From Biformimicrobium ophioploci (GTDB taxonomy: Bacteria; Pseudomonadota; Gammaproteobacteria; Pseudomonadales; Cellvibrionaceae): a DNA stretch of 64,000 nucleotides. Location: the NCBI RefSeq assembly GCF_030270605.1, contig NZ_BSYJ01000004.1:372001-436000 (forward strand), written 5' to 3'. The translations under genes were made by a program, and so were the position numbers. The notes under the pieces are model-generated. The model was not told the origin of the DNA and made no database searches. It saw nothing but the letters and a program-made list of their open reading frames with translations. Each line of letters opens with the position of its first letter. The stretch's first letter is position 1. This document shows positions 33,109 through 42,456 of the stretch, one piece after another.

Positions 33109-34962
33109 ATGGCACTGGACCCCAAGCACCCCGAGATACAGGCCGTAGCGGATTTCCTGCGCGAATGCCTGCCGTTTGATGCGTTGCCAGAGCAAGCCCT
33201 GCAGGATACCGCACGGCAGATCGAGATTTCCTATCACCGCGCCGGGCACCGCTTCAGCGCCGCCAGCGATGTCTATGCATTGCGCCTGGTGCGCAGTGGT
33301 GCAGTTGAGATTCGCGCCAGCAACAACCGTCTGCTCGACCGCCTGGGTGAGGGCGAAAGCTTCAATATCCACGGGCTGGACACGGGGGATGAGGGTGTAT
33401 CCGCCGTTGCGATTGAGGACAGCCTGATCTACCAGTTGCCGCGCAACCGTTACGAGTCATTGCGCACCCGCTTCCGTGATTTCGATCGTCACTTCCACAG
33501 CCAGCGCAGTCGCCGCTTGCGCCGGGCGGCCCGTTACCAGCCAAACGCCAACCTGATGATGCAGCCGATCGATGCGCACGTCAGCCGCGAGCCGCTGACG
33601 CTGCCGCCTACAACGCCCATACAGGAAGCCGCCGGGGCCATGTCTGAGCGACGGGTATCCTCGGTACTGGTGATGGACTCGGGGCAGCTTCTTGGCATCC
33701 TCACTGACCGTGACCTGCGCAGCCGTGCCCTGGCCAGGGGCCTGCCGCTGGATATGCCCATCGGCGAAATCATGACCCGGCCCTGTTCCAGTATTGAACT
33801 GGGTGCGAGTATTTTCGATGCCACCCTGCAGATGACCCAGGAGGGCATCCACCACCTGCCGGTGATGGACTCCAGTAGTGTCGCCGGCATCATTACCTCT
33901 TCAGACCTGATGCTGGCGCGCCGTAATGACCCGGTCTATCTGGTGCAACACATCGGTCGCCAGCAGGATACCGCCAGCATGCGCGCAATCGCTGCGGCCC
34001 TGCCAAGCCTGATGGTGGACGCGATCGGTGGCGGCATGCGCGCGCACCAGCTGAGCCGTGTGCTTACGGCGATCAGTGATGCAGTGACGCGGCGCCTGAT
34101 CGAGCTTGCCATCAATGAACTGGGACCTGCGCCGGTGCCGTTCTGCTGGCTGGCATTCGGGTCCCAGGCGCGCGGCGAGCAGTTGATCGGTGCCGACCAG
34201 GACAATGGCCTGCTGATCGATGACAGCGCCACCGAGCAGGATATGGACTGGTTCCGGCGACTGGCGCAGATGGTCTGCGACGGGCTGAATGAATGTGGTT
34301 ACGTGTACTGTCCCGGCAAGGTTATGGCCACGACGGACAAGTGGCGCCAGCGCCTTGCGGGCTGGCAACGCACAGTGGACAGCTGGACCCGCGCACCCAG
34401 CCCGGATGCGGTGATGCGGGTTTCGATTTTCTTCGACCTGCGCGCGGTCCATGGCGACAAGGGTTTGTGCCAGCGCCTGCAGAAACACATGCTGGCGCGT
34501 ACCCGGGAAGACTCCATTTTCCAGGCCGCGCTGGCGGCCAACGTGCTCGAGCATACGCCGCCACTGGGGATATTCCGGCGCTTCCTGCTGGAGCGTAACG
34601 GCGAGCATCGCGACGAGTTCGACATCAAGAAGCGCGGGGTCATGCCGATTGTGGACCTGGTGCGCATACACGCACTGGCGAATGGTGTGGAAGCGGTCAA
34701 TACCCGCGAGCGCCTGCGTGCGCTGATCGATTGCAAGGCGCTTACCATCGGTGATGGACGCAATATGCAGGACGCATTTGATACCATCCAGCAACTGCGC
34801 ATCGAGAACCAGTGCCGCCAGGTGACCGACGGCGCGCGGGCGAGTAATTACCTCAATCCACGGGACCTGCCGGAACTTGAAAGGAAGCACCTGAAGGATG
34901 CCTTCACCGTGGTTAATGATGCGCAAGAGGCTTTGCGCCACCGGTACCGGCAGGGCCTGTAA
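33109..34962 (+). CDS. cNMP-binding/CBS/DUF294 nucleotidyltransferase-like signalling protein
   Basis: 617 residues, cytosolic. Order: a cyclic-nucleotide-binding-like domain (about 1-140), a CBS pair (about 155-275, with VSSVLVMDSGQLLGILTDRD and GIHHLPVMDSSSVAGIITSS), a DUF294 GlnD-like nucleotidyltransferase domain (about 300-440, with FGSQARGEQLIGADQDNGLL) and the DUF294 C-terminal domain (about 470-600). The GS-x-x-R and DQD residues of the nucleotidyltransferase are kept. It probably senses a nucleotide and modifies a partner protein; the partner is unknown. Its TAA overlaps the ATG of the next gene (TAATG), so translation is coupled to the exonuclease. Confidence 0.88.
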   Translation: MALDPKHPEIQAVADFLRECLPFDALPEQALQDTARQIEISYHRAGHRFSAASDVYALRLVRSGAVEIRASNNRLLDRLGEGESFNIHGLDTGDEGVSAVAIEDSLIYQLPRNRYESLRTRFRDFDRHFHSQRSRRLRRAARYQPNANLMMQPIDAHVSREPLTLPPTTPIQEAAGAMSERRVSSVLVMDSGQLLGILTDRDLRSRALARGLPLDMPIGEIMTRPCSSIELGASIFDATLQMTQEGIHHLPVMDSSSVAGIITSSDLMLARRNDPVYLVQHIGRQQDTASMRAIAAALPSLMVDAIGGGMRAHQLSRVLTAISDAVTRRLIELAINELGPAPVPFCWLAFGSQARGEQLIGADQDNGLLIDDSATEQDMDWFRRLAQMVCDGLNECGYVYCPGKVMATTDKWRQRLAGWQRTVDSWTRAPSPDAVMRVSIFFDLRAVHGDKGLCQRLQKHMLARTREDSIFQAALAANVLEHTPPLGIFRRFLLERNGEHRDEFDIKKRGVMPIVDLVRIHALANGVEAVNTRERLRALIDCKALTIGDGRNMQDAFDTIQQLRIENQCRQVTDGARASNYLNPRDLPELERKHLKDAFTVVNDAQEALRHRYRQGL

Positions 34963-35609
34963 TGCTGCAGAACGCAATGCTCAGGGAGTTGTGGCTGCAA
35001 TGGCAGCGGCGCAAGTGGCGTGCCAGGGCCACGCATCCGCTGCTGCAACGCCTGTTGGTCGATCCACTGCCCGACGGACATTTCAATGAAAGGCGTTATG
35101 TGGTGGCTGATCTGGAAACCACATCCCTGTCTGCGGCGGAAGGTGAGATTGCCAGTATCGGCTGGGTCGCGGTGGAACAGGGCAGGGTGCTGCTGGAAAG
35201 TGCGCGCCACTTCCATATCGCGGTGCGCGACGAGGTCGGGCAGAGTGCGGTCTTTCACCAGCTGACGGATACTGACCTCAAACAGGGGGTGGAGCTGCAG
35301 GTCGCGCTGGGGCACTTTCTTGGGGCAATCCGGGGTAGCACGCTGGTCTTCCACAACGCGCAACTCGATATGGCGTTCCTGAATGATGCCGTGCAGGCGC
35401 TATGGGGGGCGCCGCTACTGGTGCCGGTTGAGGACACCATGCAGTGGCAGCTACAGAGGCTGTCACGGCAGATGGAGGTGATACCGGATGGCGCGCTGCG
35501 GCTGTTTCAGTGTCGCGCCCGTTACGGGCTCCCGGACGCACCGGCACACGATGCGCTCGGGGACGCCATAGCCACCGCGGAGCTGTGGCTGGCGATCAAC
35601 GCGGAATAG
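34962..35609 (+). CDS. DEDDh 3'-5' exonuclease, DNA polymerase III epsilon-like
   Basis: 215 residues. The exonuclease motifs are ExoI DLETTS (Asp50, Glu52), ExoII HNAQLDMAF, and ExoIII in PAHDALGDAIATAELW (His and Asp). It lacks the C-terminal alpha-binding tail of true DnaQ. Genes for such proteins commonly follow cNMP/CBS/DUF294 genes, as here with a 1-nt overlap, which suggests a shared but unknown pathway. The N-terminal 40 residues are basic and may bind nucleic acid. Confidence 0.88.
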   Translation: MLQNAMLRELWLQWQRRKWRARATHPLLQRLLVDPLPDGHFNERRYVVADLETTSLSAAEGEIASIGWVAVEQGRVLLESARHFHIAVRDEVGQSAVFHQLTDTDLKQGVELQVALGHFLGAIRGSTLVFHNAQLDMAFLNDAVQALWGAPLLVPVEDTMQWQLQRLSRQMEVIPDGALRLFQCRARYGLPDAPAHDALGDAIATAELWLAINAE

Positions 35610-35636
35610 CTATGCGGGAAAAGGCTCCTAAGCCTG

Positions 35637-36077
35637 TTATTGCACCTTCTGCCAGACCTGGGTGCGGTAGAAGGGGCCGATATAGCCGCGTACCTTGAGC
35701 ATATTGCCCTCGCGCCACATCTTGCAGCCGTAGACCTTGCCTGAGATCGGATCCATGATCTGACCTTCCTCATAGCGCCCGTCCACTTTGCGCATGCGCG
35801 TGACTACATCCATACCCACAAGCTTCTTGCCTTTCAGGTCGCCGGGACATTTTTCACAAACGGTGTCCTGTGGCTTCTGCAGCAGGCGCACGACCTTGCC
35901 GTACACCAGGCCGTTTTTCTCATAAATCTCGACGATGGATTTCGGCTGGCCGGTTTCATCGTCGATGGTGCGCCACTGGCCGACCACATCAGTGCTGGCA
36001 ATGGCGGGTGCCGTCACCAGTGCAAGCAGGACAAGTGCGGCGAGCAGGGGGAAATGAACAGGAATATGTAGGCGCAT
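35637..36077 (-). CDS. DUF2147 periplasmic protein
   Basis: 146 residues with a signal peptide ending near APAIA-STDVVG. The mature domain shows the DUF2147 pattern: GQWRTIDDETGQPKSIVEIYEK, VCEKCPGDLKGKKLVGMDVV and DPISGKVYGCKMW, ending in GPFYRTQVWQKV. It is a small beta-rich exported protein. Two Cys of the CEKC pair may form a disulfide. Its function is unknown; members occur widely in proteobacteria, often alone, as here. Confidence 0.88.
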   Translation of the reverse strand: MRLHIPVHFPLLAALVLLALVTAPAIASTDVVGQWRTIDDETGQPKSIVEIYEKNGLVYGKVVRLLQKPQDTVCEKCPGDLKGKKLVGMDVVTRMRKVDGRYEEGQIMDPISGKVYGCKMWREGNMLKVRGYIGPFYRTQVWQKVQ

Positions 36078-36192
36078 TGACAGGCCTCCCGAGGTTCAGA
36101 GATAGGGGTAGGTTAGCGTGCGGACGTACCGGTCGCAAAGCTTTGCGACCGCTCTCAATTAGTTGGGCATACGGGAAGCGCAGATGGACGCT

Positions 36193-36948
36193 TCAGGGGT
36201 TCTCTGCGGCAGCCTCACGTTTCATGCCGGAGACCACATACTCGCGTGTCTGCTCGTAATCCTGCTTCATCAGCTTGTTCAGCGCAGAACTGATCTCGGG
36301 AGTGATACGTTCCACTTCCTGCCAGTCGTCAGGGCCGAACACCATTAACAGGTGCGGGAACAGCTCGGCGGTCTCCTGATTGATATGGCTGCGGTACTCG
36401 CTGATAAAGGTGCGGGTGCAGCCCACCAGCTGGTCGCGGCCGACAATGCAGCCATTGGCCACTGAGTTGAACAGTTGCCAGCACATCTTGCCCTGGTCCA
36501 CCAGTGCATTGTGGGCGAGCAGGCTCTCGTCCACGATGTCTTTCTCGGTAGTGCGCTCGCGCAGCTTTTCCAGCAGCAGTGATTCTGACGGGTGGTGCCA
36601 CTTCTCCGGGTAGGTATTGATGTAATCCAGGCCCGCAAGTAACAGTTCGAGGTTTTCTGCGCCAGACTGGCAATCCTGGAATCGGTCGAGGTAGTGATCC
36701 AGTGCGGTCAGTAGTTCCAGTAATTGGGTGTGGTCGCTGTAGAGCTGTGCAAGCAGGGCTGGGATTCCGGCCCGGTTTGAAGTGATCTCGTCCATTTCCC
36801 GCATCCCGATATAAGTTGGCCGATTATTGTTGTTGGCCACAAAGCTTAGACCATTGGCTAATGTCGGTTGCGAGGATGGCGTGGACTTCTTCGTGTTGCT
36901 GAAACGAGTGCCAGGTGGCCGCAATAAGTCACGCAATTTGTCGCGCAT
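36193..36948 (-). CDS. Hemerythrin-like HHE domain protein
   Basis: 251 residues from the ATG at 36948; ATG codons at 36804 and 36795 would give about 200 residues and start right at the domain. The helical domain has the expected His/Glu metal ligands: SDHTQLLELLTALDHYL, WHHPSESLLLEKL, LLAHNALVDQG and HINQETAELFPHL. Such proteins bind a di-iron centre and sense or carry oxygen, NO or iron. The N-terminal 48 residues are low complexity (NNNN, SSQPT), so the shorter start may be the true one. Confidence 0.8.
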   Translation of the reverse strand: MRDKLRDLLRPPGTRFSNTKKSTPSSQPTLANGLSFVANNNNRPTYIGMREMDEITSNRAGIPALLAQLYSDHTQLLELLTALDHYLDRFQDCQSGAENLELLLAGLDYINTYPEKWHHPSESLLLEKLRERTTEKDIVDESLLAHNALVDQGKMCWQLFNSVANGCIVGRDQLVGCTRTFISEYRSHINQETAELFPHLLMVFGPDDWQEVERITPEISSALNKLMKQDYEQTREYVVSGMKREAAAENP

Positions 36949-37011
36949 TTAGTCCCGTATTTTCCCGGCGTACCAGCGGGGGATGCAGCGCCAGCAACAG
37001 CGCAGTCCGCT

Positions 37012-38481
37012 TCAGCTGGAGCAGCTGATAGGCAGGTGTTTCTGTGCAGTCCCGGGCAGCGCGGCCCATTCGTCATTGCCGGAGTGCTCGTCAAAAGGCG
37101 CCTGCAGCAGGCTCATAAAGCGGTCCAGCGGGGCAAAATCCCCGCCTTCAGCCGCATCAATCACCCGCTGGGCGAGGAAGTTGCGCAGGATGAATTTTGG
37201 ATTGGTGCGCAACATGGCCTGCTGCCGCTCGGCATCGGGGCGGGGCTCGGCCTTGAGGCGTGTATCGTAGCGCTGTAGCCAGTCTGCCAGCGGCGCCTGC
37301 TGCTCTGCACCGAACAGGTCGGAAAATGCCGGTGCACCCTCACCCGGGCTGTAGCGGCTCAGGCGACGGAAGAACGCCGGGTAATCTGCGCTGGCGTCTT
37401 CCAGCAGCTTCAGCAGCTGTGCGCACAGCCGGTCGTCGTCGGCGCCGGGTTGCTCAAACCCGAGCCTTGCCCGCATCAGGCCGGAGTAGTGCTGTACCAG
37501 CAGCGGCTCGAAGCGCTGCAACGTCTCGACGATGGCTTCGCGCGTCAAGAGGCCCGAAAGCGCATGCCCGAGTGCGTTCAGGTTCCAGAGTACCACGCCC
37601 GGCTGGCGCTCAAAGGCATAGCGGCCGGTGTGATCGGAATGATTGCAGATAAAGCCCGGCTCGTAGTCGTCGAGGAAACCGTAAGGGCCGTAATCGAAGG
37701 TGTCACCGATAATCGACATGTTATCGGTGTTGAGTACCCCGTGGGCGAAGCCCGCCGCCTGCCACTGCGCCACCAGCCGCGCGCTGCGCTTCATGGCCAT
37801 TTCCAGGATGGCCGCGGCTTTTTCCGCCACGGACAGGTCTGCGGTTTGCGGCAGCTGTTCCGCACAGGTGAAATGCACCAGCTGCTCCAGCGCCTCATGC
37901 TGGCCGGTATAGAAAAAATGTTCGAAGTGGCCGAAACGGATATGGGTACGGGCCAGCCGAATCAACATGGCGCCGCTTTCAATCTTTTCCCGTACCACCG
38001 GTTCATCACTGCCGATGATGCACAGTGCCCGGGTGCTGGCAATGCCCAGTGCGTGCATCGCCTCGCTGCACAGGTATTCGCGGATGGTGGAGCGCAATAC
38101 GGCGCGACCATCGCCAAAGCGCGAGTAAGGGGTCTTGCCGGCGCCCTTCAGGTGCAGGTCCCAGCGCTCGCCGTGAATCCCGCGGGCTTCGCCCAGCAGC
38201 AGGCCGCGGCCATCGCCGAGTTCAGGGTTATAGACACCAAACTGGTGCCCGGCATATTTCATGGCGAACGGTCGGCTGCCGCGGAACAGGCGCGCGCCGC
38301 AGCCGTACTCCGCCCAGGTCTGGGCGCTGTCGCGGCCGGGATTGAGACCGAGCAGCGCGGCTCCCGCCGGGTTGATATGGACCAGGTGCGGGTGCTCGAA
38401 GGGTTTTGGCTGAATGAACTGTCCGAACGGTTCGCCCAGGCTGGCGTACTGGTTACTGAGCTCTAGCTCGGAGAGGCGCAT
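37012..38481 (-). CDS. selO: Protein adenylyltransferase SelO (YdiU)
   Basis: 489 residues, the usual bacterial length. The pseudokinase core is clear: GDGRGLLLGEARG, LKGAGKTPYSRFGDGRAVLRS, and NTDNMSIIGDTFDYGPYGFLDDYEP. The C-terminus ends ISCSS, with the conserved Cys at the site where eukaryotic forms have selenocysteine. SelO transfers AMP from ATP to Ser, Thr or Tyr of target proteins and is linked to redox stress. It uses Cys, so it does not need the selD gene of this window. It lies 27 nt downstream of the lipoprotein gene on the same strand. Confidence 0.93.
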   Translation of the reverse strand: MRLSELELSNQYASLGEPFGQFIQPKPFEHPHLVHINPAGAALLGLNPGRDSAQTWAEYGCGARLFRGSRPFAMKYAGHQFGVYNPELGDGRGLLLGEARGIHGERWDLHLKGAGKTPYSRFGDGRAVLRSTIREYLCSEAMHALGIASTRALCIIGSDEPVVREKIESGAMLIRLARTHIRFGHFEHFFYTGQHEALEQLVHFTCAEQLPQTADLSVAEKAAAILEMAMKRSARLVAQWQAAGFAHGVLNTDNMSIIGDTFDYGPYGFLDDYEPGFICNHSDHTGRYAFERQPGVVLWNLNALGHALSGLLTREAIVETLQRFEPLLVQHYSGLMRARLGFEQPGADDDRLCAQLLKLLEDASADYPAFFRRLSRYSPGEGAPAFSDLFGAEQQAPLADWLQRYDTRLKAEPRPDAERQQAMLRTNPKFILRNFLAQRVIDAAEGGDFAPLDRFMSLLQAPFDEHSGNDEWAALPGTAQKHLPISCSS

Positions 38482-38508
38482 GGTATCCGGCGGGTACCCG
38501 TTATCGGC

Positions 38509-38991
38509 TTAATGGGGACTGAAGCCGATAAGTTTATCGCCCTCAAAGGAGAAGCGGAAGCGCTTGCCGGACTTGAGCTGCGAGGTGCAGCTGCTCTGTA
38601 CCGTGATGCGCGGGTACTGTGGGGTGACAGCCCAGATGCTCTCCTCACCGGGCTCGGGACCGCGCTCGATCAGCCAGAAGTAATGGCCCTTGTCGCAGGG
38701 GACCTCGCTGGTGCAGGGCTCCTTGCCCCAGACATAGGCGATCACATCGTATTTGTCTGGCAGCGAGCGCTTCTCGTCGAAGGGTTGCTGCGGGTCGTCG
38801 GTGTACTCGAACAGGTCGTCAAATTTCAGCAGCTTGCTGTTGGCTGCGCCAAGGCCGCAGGCCGCCGGGTCTTCCTGCACACGCAAGGTGAGGGTGCCGG
38901 GTGGGCCCTGGGTGAGCCCGCAGCTGGTAAGGCCTGCCAGCGCCAGTAACAGAAGGGTAAGTCTCGGCGCGCGGAGAGGGTCGAGCGACAT
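38509..38991 (-). CDS. Hypothetical lipoprotein
   Basis: 160 residues from the ATG at 38991 (MSLDPLRAP); an ATG at 39021 adds 10 residues. A hydrophobic signal ends in the lipobox LTSC, so the mature protein should be lipid-anchored. The mature part has four more cysteines (AACG, PCTSEVPC, SSCTS), probably forming disulfides, and an FWLIERG/IWAVTPQYPRI beta region. I do not recognise a family. It lies between aceK and selO on the same strand with short spacers, so it may belong to the same transcript. Confidence 0.6.
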   Translation of the reverse strand: MSLDPLRAPRLTLLLLALAGLTSCGLTQGPPGTLTLRVQEDPAACGLGAANSKLLKFDDLFEYTDDPQQPFDEKRSLPDKYDVIAYVWGKEPCTSEVPCDKGHYFWLIERGPEPGEESIWAVTPQYPRITVQSSCTSQLKSGKRFRFSFEGDKLIGFSPH

Positions 38992-39045
38992 GTTTTTTTC
39001 CGGCAAATAGGAACACTTCAAAAAATATAGACCCGACCGCGCAGA

Positions 39046-40794
39046 CTAAACGCCTGTTTCGGCCGGGCGGCGCTTGAAACGCCATTTGCGCCGGTAGGGG
39101 AAAGTGTCCTCGATGTGCCCGGCGCGAATTCTCTCCTGCAGGCCCTGCCAGAAGCGGTAATCGTACAGGTCGCTGTGCTGCGATTCGAACGCCTTGCGCG
39201 CAGTGGGGTTACCGGAAAAGAACAGGCGGAACTCTTCCGGGAATACATCCTCTTCCGCCACCGTGTACCAGGGCCGGTCTGCCAGTTCCTGCGCATCATC
39301 CCGCGCCTCCGGGATCTTGCGGAAATTGCACTCGGTGAGGTGGCAGATTTCGTCGTAGTCGTAGAACACCACGCGCTTGTGGCGCGTGACGCCAAAGTTC
39401 TTGAGCAGCATATCGCCGGGAAAAATATCGGCTGCGGCCAGTTGCTTGATGGCGTTGCCGTATTCTTCCATGGCCTCATAGGTCTGCTTTTCATCAGCGT
39501 GCTGCAGGTACAGGTTGAGCGGTTCCATGCGCCGTTCGACATACAGGTGCTTGATGATGATCCACTTGTCGGTGATCACCAGCTTGGAGGGGATGTCGCG
39601 CTTGAGTTCTTCCAGCAGTTCTTCACTGAAGCGGTTGCGATAGAAAATGAAATGGCTGTATTCCTGCGTATCTGCCATGCGCCCGACCCGGTCCGAGCGC
39701 GATACCAATTTGTAGCGATCGCGTACGATTTCCTCGGTGACGGTCTTGGGCTCGTCGAACTTGTCCTTGATCACCTTGAACACCACCGAATAGGACGGCA
39801 GCGTAAACACCGCCATCACCATGCCGCGAATGCCCGGTGCCACCACGAATTTGTCGTGGCTGGTTTTCATGTGCGCGATCATGTGCCGGTAGAACTCGGT
39901 CTTGCTGTGCTTGTGGAAGCCGATCGAGTTGTACAGCTCGGAAATGTCTTTCTGCGGCATGATGGTGGAGAGGAAGCGCACAAATCGCGACGGGATCGGC
40001 GCATCCACCATAAAGTGCGAGCGGGTGAAACTGAAAATGATACTGGTGCAGTCGCGGTCATAGATGACCGTGTCCACATAGATGCCATTGCCATCGTTGA
40101 GGCATGGCAGGATAAACGGCAGTACGCCATCGCCGGTGATCATACGCCCCACCAGGTAGGCGCCCTTGTTGCGATAGAACACCGATTCCAGCATATCGAT
40201 ACGCAGGTCACCGACGCCGGTCTCCACGTTCGCCAGTGGCCCGCGCATGAGGGTATCTGCGATCAGCTCCACATCCCGTGCGGCGTCCTCCCAATGGGTG
40301 GAAAACGCGTAATCCTCCATGATCTCCAGCAGCATGCTTTCCAGGCCCTTGCGGTCGCTGTAGCTGATGTAAATACTGTAATCGCGCAGCGGCTTGTCGT
40401 CCGGTGCGCGCGAAGGCTTTACGAAGATATTGCTATCATGGATATGCGCATGATCAAAGCATTTACAGAAAATGGAATTGAAGAAGGTCTCTGCAATTTC
40501 ATAGTTGCGATGGTCCGCAATCAGCTGCGCATAGGTGGCGCGGGATTCTCTCCACAGTTCCAGCTGCGAAGTGTCCTTGGTGGTAACCGACTGCACCAGT
40601 TTCACTACCTGTCCGACTTTCAGCTTGTAGTGTTCCAGCCGCTCCTTGTTGGCCTGGCGAACGGCCTGCCAGGCTGCGGTTTCAAAACGCGCCTTGGCCC
40701 CCAGGGTGATGTTCTGGAAGTCAGCAAAATAGGCGTCGAAACCATTGAGAATGGTCTTTGCAATGCGCCGGGCCGTCGGTGAGTGATTTGTCAT
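39046..40794 (-). CDS. aceK: Isocitrate dehydrogenase kinase/phosphatase
   Basis: 582 residues, next to 578 in E. coli. Family marks: the ATP-binding start APGIRGMVMAVFTLPSY, FKVIKDKFDEPK (catalytic Lys region), RRMEPLNLYL, and GVTRHKRVVFYDYDEICHLT with the metal/catalytic acidic residues. AceK phosphorylates isocitrate dehydrogenase to send carbon into the glyoxylate shunt and reverses the step when needed. Unlike in enterobacteria, aceB and aceA are not adjacent. It diverges from nfeD. Confidence 0.96.
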   Translation of the reverse strand: MTNHSPTARRIAKTILNGFDAYFADFQNITLGAKARFETAAWQAVRQANKERLEHYKLKVGQVVKLVQSVTTKDTSQLELWRESRATYAQLIADHRNYEIAETFFNSIFCKCFDHAHIHDSNIFVKPSRAPDDKPLRDYSIYISYSDRKGLESMLLEIMEDYAFSTHWEDAARDVELIADTLMRGPLANVETGVGDLRIDMLESVFYRNKGAYLVGRMITGDGVLPFILPCLNDGNGIYVDTVIYDRDCTSIIFSFTRSHFMVDAPIPSRFVRFLSTIMPQKDISELYNSIGFHKHSKTEFYRHMIAHMKTSHDKFVVAPGIRGMVMAVFTLPSYSVVFKVIKDKFDEPKTVTEEIVRDRYKLVSRSDRVGRMADTQEYSHFIFYRNRFSEELLEELKRDIPSKLVITDKWIIIKHLYVERRMEPLNLYLQHADEKQTYEAMEEYGNAIKQLAAADIFPGDMLLKNFGVTRHKRVVFYDYDEICHLTECNFRKIPEARDDAQELADRPWYTVAEEDVFPEEFRLFFSGNPTARKAFESQHSDLYDYRFWQGLQERIRAGHIEDTFPYRRKWRFKRRPAETGV

Positions 40795-40961
40795 GCGTCT
40801 TATACTGCTGTTTCCGTGAAGGAATACTTTTGATAGTAACAGTTAGGGCTGCTCCATAACTGGCACTTCCGCCCGAATTAAATGGCGGAATCGTTTTGAC
40901 CTCGCTGTGGTTTTTATATTACATAGTGGAGTGCGCCCATATACGACCTAGGACTGGCCAA

Positions 40962-42410
40962 ATGGCGATTCGAGTGTTGCGCCCCTTTCTCTCCCTGATT
41001 TTTCTGTTTGTTCTGGCTGCCATGCCGCGCGCATGGGCCGACGGTAGTGTGGTACTGCTGAAGGTCGACGACGCAATTGGCCCGGCCATTGCCGATTACC
41101 TGGTGCGCGGTATCGAGGGTGCGCCGCGCAGTGGCGCGGATCTCGTCATTCTGCAGATGGACACCCCCGGCGGCCTCGATAAATCGATGCGGGATATCAT
41201 CAAGGCTATCCTGGCGAGCCCGGTGCCGGTCGCCACCTTTGTTTATCCCCGCGGTGCGCGCGCCGCCAGCGCCGGCACCTATATCCTGTACGCGAGCCAT
41301 ATCGCGGCCATGTCACCGGCCACCAACCTCGGCGCCGCCACGCCGGTGCAGATCGGCGGCCCGCCAATGCCGGGTGGACAGCCCGGGCAGGATGCGCCCA
41401 GGCAGCCGCGCAAGGACCAGGATCGTCCGCAGCAGAGTGAAAGCGGCGACACCAATACCTCCGGAGAAAATGAGCGGGCGCAACAGGATCAGGACAAGGA
41501 TGCCGGTGACGACAAGAAGTATGAGCCGGATACCGCCATAGAGCGCAAGCAGGTGAATGATGCCGTGGCTTATATCCGCAGCCTGGCTGAACTGCGCGGG
41601 CGCAATGCGGAATGGGCAGAGAAGGCCGTACGCGGGGGTGTCAGCCTGTCAGCGCAGGCGGCCCTGAACGAAAGCGTCATCGACCTGATGGCCAACGATG
41701 TTTCCGATCTGCTGCAGAAAATCAACGGCCGTACTGTGACCGTGCATGGGGTGGACAAGGTCATGGATACGGCCGCCTCGGAGGTGGTTACGGTGGAGCC
41801 GGACTGGCGCAACCGTTTCCTGCAGACCATTACTAACCCGAACATTGCCTACCTGCTGTTGTTGATCGGCTTCTACGGCATCATCCTGGAGTTTTACAGC
41901 CCGGGGGTGGGAGTGGCCGGTACCATCGGTGCGCTCGCTTTACTGACGGCTGCCTACGCGCTGCAGATGTTGCCGGTGAATGTGGCGGGGCTCGCGTTTA
42001 TCGCGCTGGGCATTGGCCTGATGGTGATCGAGATGTTCTCGCCCAGTTTCGGGGTGGTGGGGCTCGGCGGCATTGTGGCGTTCGTGATGGGATCGATCTT
42101 CCTGATCGACAGCGAGGTCGAGGCCTTCAAGGTGGCGCGCCCCCTGATCGGCACCATTGCCGCGCTCGGTGGCGCAGGCCTGCTGATGATCATGCACGCA
42201 CTGACCCGATCGCGGCAGCGCAAGGTGGTAACTGGTGCGGAGGCCATGATCGGACTGGAGGCGATTGCCGAGGAGAGTTTTGAGCATACCGGCCATGTGA
42301 TGCTGGAGGGGGAGATTTGGCGCGCGCGCTGTGCCAGCCCCGTGAAGAAGGGAGACCGGCTCGAGGTGATCGCGGTAGAAGAGTTATGGTTGCAGGTACG
42401 GCATCGCTAG
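40962..42410 (+). CDS. NfeD-family membrane serine protease (ClpP-like, long form)
   Basis: 482 residues from the ATG at 40962. Signal peptide ends at about 27 (PRAWADG). A ClpP-like protease domain follows (LVILQMDTPGGLDKSM), with nucleophile Ser103 in RAASAGTYIL. Residues about 134-190 form a hydrophilic Q/D/E-rich insertion. Several membrane spans (about 290-420) and a C-terminal OB-type NfeD domain complete the protein. Long-form NfeD proteases cut hydrophobic ends of stomatin-like partners. The next gene encodes exactly such a partner (slipin), 46 nt downstream, so they form an operon. Confidence 0.9.
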   Translation: MAIRVLRPFLSLIFLFVLAAMPRAWADGSVVLLKVDDAIGPAIADYLVRGIEGAPRSGADLVILQMDTPGGLDKSMRDIIKAILASPVPVATFVYPRGARAASAGTYILYASHIAAMSPATNLGAATPVQIGGPPMPGGQPGQDAPRQPRKDQDRPQQSESGDTNTSGENERAQQDQDKDAGDDKKYEPDTAIERKQVNDAVAYIRSLAELRGRNAEWAEKAVRGGVSLSAQAALNESVIDLMANDVSDLLQKINGRTVTVHGVDKVMDTAASEVVTVEPDWRNRFLQTITNPNIAYLLLLIGFYGIILEFYSPGVGVAGTIGALALLTAAYALQMLPVNVAGLAFIALGIGLMVIEMFSPSFGVVGLGGIVAFVMGSIFLIDSEVEAFKVARPLIGTIAALGGAGLLMIMHALTRSRQRKVVTGAEAMIGLEAIAEESFEHTGHVMLEGEIWRARCASPVKKGDRLEVIAVEELWLQVRHR

Positions 42411-42456
42411 CTCGCTATCCATACAATGGATTTGAATAAGAACTGGAGAACAGGAC

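Noticed and set aside
37012-38481. Selenocysteine in SelO
   Set aside because: The C-terminal site is a plain Cys codon in ISCSS and no in-frame TGA or SECIS-like stem is needed.
39115-40782. 555-codon open frame on the plus strand opposite aceK
   Set aside because: aceK is unmistakable on the minus strand; the opposite frame is a high-GC shadow with His/Val/Glu-rich low-quality sequence and no family.
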